64,000 nucleotides of DNA from contig CASEIL010000004.1 in assembly GCA_949288065.1 (NCBI GenBank), positions 1 through 64,000 of the forward strand, given 5' to 3'. The translations under genes were made by a program, and so were the position numbers. This stretch comes from an uncultured Phascolarctobacterium sp. (GTDB lineage: Bacteria > Bacillota > Negativicutes > Acidaminococcales > Acidaminococcaceae). How positions within the stretch are numbered: the stretch's first letter is position 1; each line of letters opens with the position of its first letter. The notes beneath the pieces are model-generated. The model made no database searches and had not been told where the DNA came from. It worked only from the letters and a program-made list of their open reading frames with translations. Of the stretch, positions 36,813 through 46,087 are shown in pieces.

Positions 36813-37838
36813 TCAATCACCTTCTTTGTTTGCTTCATATACCTTATATGATTTTGTTCCTGTTGTTTCATCAAGAACTCCTACTATAACCTTATTCGGA
36901 TTTCCATTTTCATCATATTCGGTTTTTACAGATGTAATAGTTACCTCGCCGTTATCATTTTTCATATCATTCAGCTCTTCATTTAAGCTGTCAAAATCAT
37001 CTTTTGATATTTTCCCATCCAAAACATCTAAAAGATCCGTTGAATTTTCTTCATTATCAAAAATTACTTCTGTTTTTTTACCGTCAATTATATACAGCGC
37101 CTTTATTTTAGTAGGACGGGCAGAGTCATCATATTCAAGTTCAATATGAATATCCACGTCCTTACCTTCTTCCAAAGCTTTTTTTATTTCCAACTCCATT
37201 TTTTTATAATCGCCTTTATTAATGGTTTCTCTCATTGGAACAAGGTTTTCTTCACCTTCTGCACCGCCTAAAATTCTGGCAATAATATGTCCTCCCTGAT
37301 CTCCTTCTTTTCTATCCTCCCCACCAGATTTACCTTGTTCAACAGTATTGCGCTTTCCATCTTCACAAAGTTCAGGTTTGGAATCACACGAAATTTTATT
37401 ACCATTCTCATCAGTCCGATACGTATTTCCGTTTACAGTATATTCCGTATCCGGTAAAAGGATTCCGTTCTTTTTGTAAGTCTTACCATTATCATCCGTT
37501 TCGTAAACATCTTCTCCAATTTTATACTCGGAATTAGACTCATGCGGTAAATCAACTTCCGTAATTACATCAGGCTCATTTTCAGCTTCAACATTATTTG
37601 CAGCTTCATCAGCTAAAAACTCCACTTTTGTATTAAACATCTTTTCAAATTTGTCCTTTATCATAGCAGGTCCAAAAGCAGATACAGCCTTTTCATCAAA
37701 TGATACTTCATTTTTTAATTTATCATCACCCAAAATTTTATCAAACTTATTTTGAATATCTTTGCTAATTTCAGAGTTTTTGTCTTCAGTTATACCTTGA
37801 ATATCACTATTTTCTCTGAAAGCACCAAAATTCTCCAT
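36813..37838 (-). CDS. EsaD/EssD-type DNA/RNA non-specific endonuclease toxin
   Basis: 341 aa. Residues about 20-45 carry a helix (SEISKDIQNKFDKILGDD) also found in the metallopeptidase-like protein at 38149. Residues about 100-165 hold two copies of a Tyr/Gly/Asp repeat (VYETDDNGKTY and TYRTDENGNK), a linker type common in polymorphic toxins. The C-terminal half matches the EsaD-type nuclease (GEDRKEGDQGGHIIARILGG, then ENLVPMRETINKGDYK), with the catalytic His in GGH. No signal peptide, LXG or WXG region is seen. The immunity gene follows at once. The target is presumably nucleic acid. Confidence 0.85.
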   Translation of the reverse strand: MENFGAFRENSDIQGITEDKNSEISKDIQNKFDKILGDDKLKNEVSFDEKAVSAFGPAMIKDKFEKMFNTKVEFLADEAANNVEAENEPDVITEVDLPHESNSEYKIGEDVYETDDNGKTYKKNGILLPDTEYTVNGNTYRTDENGNKISCDSKPELCEDGKRNTVEQGKSGGEDRKEGDQGGHIIARILGGAEGEENLVPMRETINKGDYKKMELEIKKALEEGKDVDIHIELEYDDSARPTKIKALYIIDGKKTEVIFDNEENSTDLLDVLDGKISKDDFDSLNEELNDMKNDNGEVTITSVKTEYDENGNPNKVIVGVLDETTGTKSYKVYEANKEGD

Positions 37839-37869
37839 AATATTTCTCCTGTTTTATACCATTTACATT

Positions 37870-38148
37870 TTATTTTATACCGCTATTGTACAGATTCGAA
37901 AATTTAGTATAATCTTTTTTTAAATTATCAATAGAAAGAATTGACGCAATAATATTGAACCCATACTCATCATGTAATTTTTTTACCGAAAAATCTCCAC
38001 ATGAATATTCCAAAACATCGTGTCCTTCAAAATATTTTTGAAGGACACTTTTACTTTCATCGTCCATCCCATAAATATCTTCCACCGTCAAATCAGCTTC
38101 ATATTCCTTATAGCCAAATTTTTCCATCAAAATCTTTTTATAATCCAT
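37870..38148 (-). CDS. small acidic protein, candidate immunity partner
   Basis: 92 aa, not recognised. It starts MDYKKILMEKFGYKEYEADL and is rich in Asp, Glu, Lys and Tyr, with no membrane segment. Its ATG immediately follows the stop of the HExxH protein (no gap), so it is translationally coupled to it. Between two toxin-like genes, the small partner of the upstream one is most often an immunity protein; that is an inference from position. Confidence 0.65.
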   Translation of the reverse strand: MDYKKILMEKFGYKEYEADLTVEDIYGMDDESKSVLQKYFEGHDVLEYSCGDFSVKKLHDEYGFNIIASILSIDNLKKDYTKFSNLYNSGIK

Positions 38149-38838
38149 TTATGACTCCTTATGATTCAATACATACTCAGCAAACATATTCGCGTCTAAT
38201 TCTACCGGCTGTATATAATATCTTATATAGCCAAATTTTTCAGGGTCTAAATAATGTTTAAAATTATTTTTCCAGCGTTTAACTGTTTCAACGTCAACAT
38301 CATATTGTTCCGGGTTGTTAACAACAGCTTTTTGAAACGTATGTCTTGCTTCATGCAATAACGTATTCAAAGCTTCATCCTTTAATTCAGGCTGCTCTAA
38401 ATAGTCATTATGCAAATATAAATATCCATTGCCGACTTCCATTCCCCTTAAATTCGGAGGAATTTTAAAAAACTGTACGCCTTTAATATTAATTTTGCAA
38501 TCTTTCCCTATTCTTTTAGCTAATAAATCTAAAACTTCTGCCCTTTCTTCCGGAGAATAAGTCTCCCAATTTTTATCTTCAAATTTCTCCGACATATCAT
38601 TTATTGCAGAAATACAGTTGCGTTCCATTGCGCCGCATTCATTTACATCAATATTTCTTTTTATATCATTAGTAACATCATTAAATAAAGAAGAAATTAT
38701 TGATTCCGAAGATTTTTGGGCTGTAGAATCCATTAATTTATCAAACTTATCCAAAACATCTTTGCTAAATTTAATGTCTGTGTTTCTATTTAGTTCTCGA
38801 ACATCAGCAACTTTATTAACTTCTTCTAATTTATTCAC
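38149..38838 (-). CDS. zincin-like metallopeptidase domain protein, candidate toxin
   Basis: 229 aa. Near the N-terminus (about 22-42) is the helix FSKDVLDKFDKLMDST, almost matching that of the nuclease at 36813. The C-terminal half has a zinc protease motif HEARH (HExxH) in LNTLLHEARHTFQ. A downstream VELDANMFAEYV provides a plausible third glutamate ligand, as in small gluzincin-type domains. No signal peptide is present. Possible roles are a toxin domain or a processing protease for the system; the shared N-terminus with the nuclease favours a secreted or loaded effector. Confidence 0.7.
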   Translation of the reverse strand: MNKLEEVNKVADVRELNRNTDIKFSKDVLDKFDKLMDSTAQKSSESIISSLFNDVTNDIKRNIDVNECGAMERNCISAINDMSEKFEDKNWETYSPEERAEVLDLLAKRIGKDCKINIKGVQFFKIPPNLRGMEVGNGYLYLHNDYLEQPELKDEALNTLLHEARHTFQKAVVNNPEQYDVDVETVKRWKNNFKHYLDPEKFGYIRYYIQPVELDANMFAEYVLNHKES

Positions 38839-38848
38839 TACAAAACTC

Positions 38849-41800
38849 CTACAAAAATAACATTAATTTTTCAAATAAGCGGCTTGATTCACTGTTTGCA
38901 TCACGTTCTGCTTTTTCTTTTGCCAGAACAGCAATAATTTTTTCGCAATCCAAAGTATCAAAAACACTCAAATCAGGGTCAAGGATTTCGCACATCTTTG
39001 CATACCAGCTGCCAATATCATCTTCATGAATCCTTGCCATTTCAAAAGCTGTTTCTGTATTAAAAATTGAATATAAAATCAAACCTCTTAACCGCTGTAC
39101 TTCTTCTTTTTCCTTAGCCTGAACATATTTATTAAAAGCTACTTTTGCTTCCGCAGGAATACACAAATTGAAACAAGTATCTTTTAAATCCGTAATATAC
39201 TTTTTATCTAATTCATTTCTTGCTTCAGGAGGTGCAATGAGAAATTTAATTAAATTATTTTTATGGACTGATGCTACTTTTTCCGAATCACTGATTTCAA
39301 ACTTTTTACTTTCTTTAAAATTGGTATCAACTCTGCATAATACAGGTTCCAGCCAGTTATTCTGATATACAGCAGCAACAAAAGTTTTAAGCCTTGAAAG
39401 TTCAATAATTTGTTCATCATTTAACCCGGCTGCTTTACCAACCAATTCACGGTCTGTAAAATCAGGTAAACGAAGAATAATTTTAGTATTAGTATTACGT
39501 ATTACAGACATATCCATTAAACCAGGAGCCTGATCCGCAATAATAAATCCTTCACCATAAGTCCTCATTTCAGCAATAGAATTGGCCAGCATTTCAACAG
39601 ATTTACCCAATACATTTGCAGTTTCACTGCTTTGCTCTGTTGAAGTCCTCTTTAAAATATTATGCGCTTCTTCCAGCACAGTAACATGCTGCAGAGGATG
39701 ATTACCTGCACCAGCCGAAGACATGCGGTATTCCTGCAGTTTCATAACTAACAGACCCATAATAAAGGATTTTGTTTCACTTGAACCGATTCTGCTTAAA
39801 TCAACAATAACATTCTCATCAAATAAATTTCCGGCAGCTATTTCATCGCTGGTGAAAATCTGTCTATACAATCCGTTAGTTAATGATTTTAAACGGGTTG
39901 ATAACGCTCCCTTATAATCACCTTTGCTATCAGATGAATATTGCGATTCGTTCATAACAGTATTTATTTGATTAAGAACATCTAAAAAATTAGGATAAAG
40001 CGGATTTCCGTTTGAATCATGATATTTACATTCAGAAATATCTAAATTCCAACCTGCCGTCATATATGCACGTTCAATGGAATCCTTCAATACAGCAGGC
40101 ATCGCAGCATACATAGGCCAGCATACGCTGAAAATTTCTATCAAACGGTCAATATGCTCTAAAACATGGATATCTTTCGGAAAACTAAACGGATTGATTC
40201 TGATAAGCGGGGTCTTTTTAGCATTTGTACCGTAAACTTTTACGTTATTATAGTATCCGAACCTATCTTTATATTCTCCTTTTGCCGGTTCAATAACCAA
40301 AAATTTAATCTTTTTTTTCAGACTGTTTTTTACATTTTTATTAATAAGTTTATCAAGAATAGAATAAATTACTGTAGATTTACCGGAACCTGTAGAACCA
40401 GTAATAAAAGTATGCATGCTCAAACTTTCAACATCAATTTCAACTTTTTGCGGATGCGCTGCACTACCTTCACTATTCCCCATATGGAACAAACTTCCCA
40501 AGGACAGCTTTTGATTACTATTCTCGGCAATGTTCCTTCCAAAAGGAGCCATAGGAATAACAGTAACGCCCGCAATTGATTTTTTAGGCAAACCGATTTG
40601 AACAGCTATCTCATTGCCGCTAACGATAGAAGCCGGTGTAACAATAATATCCTTATCTGCATAAAATTTGGGATGGACAAAAGAACTAAGATATTGACCG
40701 ATTATTTTAGTATCTTCAGCTTTATACCAGGTGTTTATATGAGACGCCTGTACACTTGACCCTTGACCTCTCATCAAAGCATTATACGTACTTGCGGCTG
40801 CCAAAGCTTTTTCTCTGCTGTTAGTAATAACATACGCTGCACAATTAAACGCACCAAAACTTTCACATTCATCAAGGCGTTTTAAATGCAAATCAATTTT
40901 TTCCAACAAAGACTTTACACTTCTGTTTTCGTAGTTTAACTGCAAGCTTTTTCCCGTATTTTTTCCACTTTGAACACTTTCGCCGACCTGTTTATTCCTT
41001 TGGCTGATTTCACTCCTTGTATTAGTTATACTGTTGGAATCAGAAACGCTTCTGTTCATACCTCCGGCAACACCAACACTTGCTGTAATGCCAAGGCTAA
41101 CGCCGATACTGGCATTAACTCCAAAATACGTTCCATTGGTTTTTGTTCTGCCCTGAGTCATCGAAATACCCGTGGAAATACCTTCAGATACCCCTTCAGT
41201 ACGGGTTTTAGCTAATGAAACAGAACTGCTTTCATTGATAGTTATGCTGCTTTTAAGGAATGTTGAAAGCTGCGTATAAATAATTTCATAACCCTTTTTA
41301 ATAGTTTGTATCTCGCTTGTACTAACAGGGTCGGCAAACATAATAATCGTATAATCCTGACCCTTTAAAGAATCGGTAAGATTTTCGATACCCTGCACGT
41401 AATTTTTTATACTTTTCTCTTTATTATCACGTAATGATACAATGCCTGAAACAGCAGAATAACAATTTGCCTTATTCTCAAAAACATCTTTTTTGAATTT
41501 TTGTATACCTTCTTCAGAAACTTCCGTAAAATCAGAACCAATCAAATTTCCTGCCAGCGCGCCTTTAAACGCAGCTGCATCAGCATTACGGCGTTTTATA
41601 TCAACTTCTTTTTCAGTACGGTACTTTTTGGATATAATACCAAAATAATAATCAATACTGTAGCCATCGCTTTTTATAATAGTTGCCAACGTACAATTTA
41701 TTGAAGAAGCCACATTTACAATAGTTGTCAGCTTATCCAAAAAATTTTCTTCTTTATTTATTATAAGTCTGGACAGTTTAAAAAACTTACCGCAGGAAGC

Positions 41801-41956
41801 AATATCAATATCCGTATCTTCTGTTGCCGGAGCAATTAAGGTATACGACTCCAGCTTATCAAGATAACTTTTAGTAATAATAGCTTCGGCATTATTTAAA
41901 GCCCCTGCCATTGTATTCAGCATCTGTTCCTGAGTTCTGTCGAGCATGTTTGCCAT
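38849..41956 (-). CDS. HerA/VirB4-type ATPase
   Basis: 1035 aa. The C-terminal half is a HerA/FtsK-superfamily ATPase: Walker A GSTGSGKSTVIYSIL (near 517), a VIEPAKGEYK segment, Walker B HVTVLEEAHNILKR (near 759), and the IIADQAPGLM and NTKIILRLPDFTDRE sensor-like segments typical of DUF87/VirB4/HerA. The N-terminal half (about 1-430) is not recognised. It contains a Gly/Ser/Thr/Asn-rich stretch (about 240-330; VSLGITASVGVAGGMNRS) that looks extended and low in complexity. No nuclease NurA, relaxase or other type IV genes are nearby. It lies between a dynamin-like gene and the toxin-like genes with gaps of 11 and 10 nt. It may move DNA or protein; unresolved. Confidence 0.85.
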   Translation of the reverse strand: MANMLDRTQEQMLNTMAGALNNAEAIITKSYLDKLESYTLIAPATEDTDIDIASCGKFFKLSRLIINKEENFLDKLTTIVNVASSINCTLATIIKSDGYSIDYYFGIISKKYRTEKEVDIKRRNADAAAFKGALAGNLIGSDFTEVSEEGIQKFKKDVFENKANCYSAVSGIVSLRDNKEKSIKNYVQGIENLTDSLKGQDYTIIMFADPVSTSEIQTIKKGYEIIYTQLSTFLKSSITINESSSVSLAKTRTEGVSEGISTGISMTQGRTKTNGTYFGVNASIGVSLGITASVGVAGGMNRSVSDSNSITNTRSEISQRNKQVGESVQSGKNTGKSLQLNYENRSVKSLLEKIDLHLKRLDECESFGAFNCAAYVITNSREKALAAASTYNALMRGQGSSVQASHINTWYKAEDTKIIGQYLSSFVHPKFYADKDIIVTPASIVSGNEIAVQIGLPKKSIAGVTVIPMAPFGRNIAENSNQKLSLGSLFHMGNSEGSAAHPQKVEIDVESLSMHTFITGSTGSGKSTVIYSILDKLINKNVKNSLKKKIKFLVIEPAKGEYKDRFGYYNNVKVYGTNAKKTPLIRINPFSFPKDIHVLEHIDRLIEIFSVCWPMYAAMPAVLKDSIERAYMTAGWNLDISECKYHDSNGNPLYPNFLDVLNQINTVMNESQYSSDSKGDYKGALSTRLKSLTNGLYRQIFTSDEIAAGNLFDENVIVDLSRIGSSETKSFIMGLLVMKLQEYRMSSAGAGNHPLQHVTVLEEAHNILKRTSTEQSSETANVLGKSVEMLANSIAEMRTYGEGFIIADQAPGLMDMSVIRNTNTKIILRLPDFTDRELVGKAAGLNDEQIIELSRLKTFVAAVYQNNWLEPVLCRVDTNFKESKKFEISDSEKVASVHKNNLIKFLIAPPEARNELDKKYITDLKDTCFNLCIPAEAKVAFNKYVQAKEKEEVQRLRGLILYSIFNTETAFEMARIHEDDIGSWYAKMCEILDPDLSVFDTLDCEKIIAVLAKEKAERDANSESSRLFEKLMLFL

Positions 41957-41967
41957 ATTACCACATC

Positions 41968-44103
41968 CTATAATTTAGCAATTTCCTTATCAAGCATATC
42001 CAAATAAATTTTATATTCGCTGATTTCTTTTTCTTTGTGCTCGTATTGAGCTAACAATGTTTCAAACTCATTTTTAATATTTTTCAACAAGCTTTCCTCA
42101 ACATTTTTGGCAGTTGTATTCATATCGTTTTTAAAATCCGACACAGTTAAAGAAAGTTTTTTGCTTAACTCATCATAAACTCTTGAAATCGCATTCGACA
42201 AAGCTGTAGAAAGCTCGTTGCGCTGCCCGGCAGATGTTAATTCACCGGAAAATTTGGCCGTAATGCTGTTCATAGAATCAGAAATATCAATATTAAACAT
42301 AGGAAATTCAATTTTATTGACTGTTTCTTCGACCAGAATGCGGAATAACGACGAATCATATTTTTCGCTGCCCATATCAAAATTTTGAATAACAACATTG
42401 AGCAGTTTACGTTTAAGCTCTTTTAATTCCAGCGCATCCGAAAAGACCTTTTCTACATTGTTAACTGCTTCTAACGAAAACTTGCGCAAATTTTCTACAG
42501 CGTCAGATGCCAGATAGTATGAATAATGTTCTTCATAAGTATAATAATGAGTTTTCTTCCACCATAAATGCCCTGTTGTATATGAACCATGTCTGGTAAT
42601 ACTACCAGTTCTTTCCTTAATATCCAGATAATCCTTGCCGGCTTCACGTATTTCACGCACGCCTTCAGCTCTTTCGGTTTCGAGTTTAGCGTTTAATTCG
42701 CCAAATACAACCGCAATATCTGCCCTGATATTGTTAATCTGCCCTTCAATAAAATTCTTCTGCTCAAGCAAGGTTTCCCTGTCATTTTGCTCTAAAACAG
42801 CAACTCGTTTGCTTGTTTTTTCTTTAAATTCCTGTAAAAATGCGAGCAGCTCAGTTTTTGCCGTAGGCACAAAGCTTTTAGCTTTTTGCTCTAAAATTGC
42901 CTCTTTTTCTGCAATTACATCTGCAAAAATAGCATTTATTTCATCAAAATTACCCAAAAGCTTTAAATCACTTTGCATATCTTTTGAAAAATTCTTTAAA
43001 GCCGCATAAACATTACGTTCTTCGGCGCTGTATTCAGTTTCAGGTTTTCCGGTCATATTGCACGCAAGTGCAGATACAAGAACAGGTTCTGAACACTGCC
43101 TGATTACCTCAATCAATTCAGATGAACTGTACCTTGATGATAAATCGCTTACAAACTCCTCAACCTTCATTCTCGCACGTCTTTTTAGTTTTTTCTTAAT
43201 AATTTTGCATGCTGCGGGAATATTATCAGCGGTATTTTCATCGCAGCCAAAAACGTCATCCTCGTCCTGTACTCTCAAAATATCCCTGATGCCGCTGTCA
43301 TATTTACTTGCCACCAGAACAAGTTTTTTTACGCCCTTTTGCGGAAGCTGGCTTGAAAGCAGCACCCAATCGCTCTTATCCAGAAAACTGCCAGACTGGC
43401 TGAGAAAAAATACAACATCGCAAACTTCCATAAATTCTTTAGTGCGGATAGTTCTGGAAGCAATAGGATCATTCAAACCCGGGGTATCTACAATAGAAAG
43501 GCCTTTAAATTCTTCTTTATTTAAGTATAAAGTAACCGCTTTAACAATCGGCGTAAACTTACCATCCTCACCAACATAATTATTTAAGTTGGCAATTAAA
43601 TTATCGTAAGTATCAAATTCAATTTCGTCATGCCCTTTTTTAAGGTATGCATCAGGCTCAACACCATTGCGTTCAACCATGCCGACAATTTCGCGGGCAG
43701 CCGTATAAACATCGTCATCCAAATCAACAGCAGCATTTTCTTTTAAAATTTCCCATTCATCAACAGAATAATATTCTATGCTGATAATATTACGGTCAGA
43801 ATATTCCATTTTTGTTAATGTAGCCGTTTTAGGAGTAGATGCCTTGGGCAAAATATCCTTGCCGTTAAACAGTAAGGTATTTAAAAATGATGATTTGCCT
43901 GCCTTAACCTGACCTATAACACCAATATTTAACTTTCTTTCTGTACGGTAAAAATCTTCTGTTTTATACTTAAAATTAGCAACCAGCTTTTCTAACGTAC
44001 TGATATCATCTTTCGCCGCTTTGGCGGATAACCTTTCTATAATACCATTTGTATTTTCAACAAAAACATCAAACTGTTTATTATCCGGTAAATATACTGC
44101 CAT
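41968..44103 (-). CDS. dynamin-like large GTPase (third of the operon)
   Basis: 711 aa. The GTPase domain has G1 GQVKAGKSSFLNTLL (near 66), a threonine-containing switch (STPKTATLTKMEY), G3 DTPGLND (near 208) and a G4-like VASKYD in place of NKxD. Long helical and coiled-coil segments follow, broken by an aromatic/basic loop (HLWWKKTHYYTYEEHYSYY) that could be a membrane-contact paddle. This layout fits bacterial dynamin-like proteins that remodel membranes. ATG 44103 overlaps the upstream stop codon (TAATG); the frame upstream of it is inside the previous gene. Confidence 0.85.
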   Translation of the reverse strand: MAVYLPDNKQFDVFVENTNGIIERLSAKAAKDDISTLEKLVANFKYKTEDFYRTERKLNIGVIGQVKAGKSSFLNTLLFNGKDILPKASTPKTATLTKMEYSDRNIISIEYYSVDEWEILKENAAVDLDDDVYTAAREIVGMVERNGVEPDAYLKKGHDEIEFDTYDNLIANLNNYVGEDGKFTPIVKAVTLYLNKEEFKGLSIVDTPGLNDPIASRTIRTKEFMEVCDVVFFLSQSGSFLDKSDWVLLSSQLPQKGVKKLVLVASKYDSGIRDILRVQDEDDVFGCDENTADNIPAACKIIKKKLKRRARMKVEEFVSDLSSRYSSSELIEVIRQCSEPVLVSALACNMTGKPETEYSAEERNVYAALKNFSKDMQSDLKLLGNFDEINAIFADVIAEKEAILEQKAKSFVPTAKTELLAFLQEFKEKTSKRVAVLEQNDRETLLEQKNFIEGQINNIRADIAVVFGELNAKLETERAEGVREIREAGKDYLDIKERTGSITRHGSYTTGHLWWKKTHYYTYEEHYSYYLASDAVENLRKFSLEAVNNVEKVFSDALELKELKRKLLNVVIQNFDMGSEKYDSSLFRILVEETVNKIEFPMFNIDISDSMNSITAKFSGELTSAGQRNELSTALSNAISRVYDELSKKLSLTVSDFKNDMNTTAKNVEESLLKNIKNEFETLLAQYEHKEKEISEYKIYLDMLDKEIAKL

Positions 44104-45101
44104 TACATACCACCCCTTAATCTGTTTGTATGCCATTTGTATAAAGAATCATAATCATCAAAATACGATACTACATACACTGTCCAATTTGTTACAGGTT
44201 CACTGAAACTTGAAACAGATATCTTATCTTCAATATAAAACACAATCCCATCACAAGGTGCTTTAATTATTTTTGTTGATTCTTCAAGGTGGATTTTCCA
44301 TGGTAAAAGTCCTACAATTTCATCAAATTCTTTTTCTTTATAAACAATAATCTGGCTATCTTTTTTTAAAAAAGCACCTGCTTCAATTCTATTTTCTATA
44401 AAACAATCAAAGCGAATATTTCTTTTATCTTTAAATTTATCTTTAAAACTTCCACATTTAATACGTTTTGCTTCAATCCATGAATCAGGAATATAACTTC
44501 TAAGCTGCGCAGCCCAGCGGTTATTGCTAGGCGCAGGCATTTGGTTCAAAATATCAAAATCATTTTTCAATACGGCTTTAGCAACAAAGCCCGCTGCACG
44601 TACATCTTCTTTATTGCATCCCAGTGCCTGTGCCATATCAGCAATTACAGCAAATGAATCCTCCGATGCCTGTTCGTTGATATTTACAAGGATTAAGGCG
44701 TCTGTTAAAAATGCATATTTTATGTCTTTTAATTCAACGCAGGCATTTTCAAAATCATTTTTATCAAAATCCATACCCATAAGGATAATATCATCAGCAG
44801 AAGCATTTAACCCCATGCCGTACGCAATTCTTGTTAAATAAAGCAGCTTGTCGTAAATTTTATCTTCATCAGCAACAATGATATGCGCCAGGCATGATAC
44901 ATACGCTTTTGCCACAACTTCGGATATATTAAAAGAGCGCTTATTTTCAACAGGATATTTTTGTGCCAGTTTAGTAATTTTATTATAAATAAGTTTCTTT
45001 TCGCTTTCCGGCTTTGGTTTCATCTTTTCGATTTCCGTTTGCAGTTCAGCCATTTGTTCTTCAACGGAACGGAGCTGCATTTGTAATTCAGTTAAATTCA
45101 T
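44103..45101 (-). CDS. TerB-like helical domain with C-terminal barrel-sandwich-hybrid domain (copy A)
   Basis: About 332 aa. An N-terminal coiled coil (TELQMQLRSVEEQMAELQTE) is followed by an all-helical domain (about 55-185) resembling TerB-type domains. The C-terminal 110 residues have the pattern of a biotinyl/lipoyl-like barrel-sandwich hybrid (FLKKDSQIIVYKEKE, then TKIIKAPCDGIVFYI). No biotin or lipoyl lysine motif is evident. The helical domain is shared with the proteins at 45098, 46088 and 48911. ATG 45101 overlaps the upstream stop (ATGA). The role is unknown; a scaffold or adaptor is likely. Confidence 0.78.
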   Translation of the reverse strand: MNLTELQMQLRSVEEQMAELQTEIEKMKPKPESEKKLIYNKITKLAQKYPVENKRSFNISEVVAKAYVSCLAHIIVADEDKIYDKLLYLTRIAYGMGLNASADDIILMGMDFDKNDFENACVELKDIKYAFLTDALILVNINEQASEDSFAVIADMAQALGCNKEDVRAAGFVAKAVLKNDFDILNQMPAPSNNRWAAQLRSYIPDSWIEAKRIKCGSFKDKFKDKRNIRFDCFIENRIEAGAFLKKDSQIIVYKEKEFDEIVGLLPWKIHLEESTKIIKAPCDGIVFYIEDKISVSSFSEPVTNWTVYVVSYFDDYDSLYKWHTNRLRGGM

Positions 45102-46042
45102 TTGCCTGTCCCCTTTTTTACCCATGCTTTTATAGAATCTTTATTATCATTTTCATTAGCTATAACGCCATAATTTATGTAATTGTTGCGGAACTGAAAC
45201 AACATTCCTTCAACAGGAGCTTTAATAGTTGTTACAGGGGCATACCAACTGTCCGCTCTGTAAGATGCTATTACATCACCTTTTTTTACGCAGCTCTGCT
45301 GTTTAGCCATCCATTTAAAACCACGGTATGTTTCATCAGGCGCTTTTACAACAATTTTTCTAAATAAAATTAAAATATTTTCAGGAACATTTTCACCCAA
45401 ATAATGCTCAAAAATATTTCTATATGTCAAAATCACCTTTAAATCAGTCTTTTTTATTTTAATAAAATCTTGTTTTAAAACACCTGCTGCAATAACCGAA
45501 AATATACGCAGCTGTTCTTTTTCAATACCAAAAATGCTGCAAAGATTAACAACATAAAGTAAAATATTTTTATTTCCCTGCCCACAAATATTAGCTGTAA
45601 TCAAGGCATCAAGCACAAGTTGATAATAATACTGCTGCGGTATAATTTCCGGAAGTTCATAAAAAAAGTCCGTTTCTATTTGCAAAGAGTCCTTGTATAA
45701 TTCTTCCAATGTTATATCAAGCTTGGCCTGTGATAACAGCCAGTGAATAAACACAAGGCGTTCCATAGTATTTTGGTGGTCTTTATCCAACTGCGCAAGG
45801 CTTAATAACACTTTTAAATAAACATAACAAGCATAAGCGTTGCCTAACCTACTTAACGGATGCCTGCCAAAAGTAAAATGCGCTGCCATAACACGTATTT
45901 TGGCAAAATCATTATCATTTGCTTCATCACTGTTTAAATCATCTATTGCTTTATAAAGCCCTGCCACAGCAGTATTAACTTCTTTGAGTTTAGAATCCAA
46001 TTCCCGGATATCTTTCTGTATATCCAATAAACTTTTTTTCAT
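45098..46042 (-). CDS. TerB-like helical domain with C-terminal barrel-sandwich-hybrid domain (copy B)
   Basis: 314 aa. It has an N-terminal coiled coil (LLDIQKDIRELDSKLKEVNT), a helical domain (about 60-205) collinear with the one in copy A (YQLVLDALITANI, FSVIAAGVLKQDF), and a C-terminal hybrid-barrel segment (SCVKKGDVIASYRADSWY, then TTIKAPVEGMLFQF). It is a paralogue of its neighbour at 44103 but is diverged, so duplication is old. AGAGG precedes ATG 46042. Function is unknown. Confidence 0.78.
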   Translation of the reverse strand: MKKSLLDIQKDIRELDSKLKEVNTAVAGLYKAIDDLNSDEANDNDFAKIRVMAAHFTFGRHPLSRLGNAYACYVYLKVLLSLAQLDKDHQNTMERLVFIHWLLSQAKLDITLEELYKDSLQIETDFFYELPEIIPQQYYYQLVLDALITANICGQGNKNILLYVVNLCSIFGIEKEQLRIFSVIAAGVLKQDFIKIKKTDLKVILTYRNIFEHYLGENVPENILILFRKIVVKAPDETYRGFKWMAKQQSCVKKGDVIASYRADSWYAPVTTIKAPVEGMLFQFRNNYINYGVIANENDNKDSIKAWVKKGTGK

Positions 46043-46087
46043 ATTGAGCCTCTAGTATACATGATAATAATATATTCACAATTTTTA

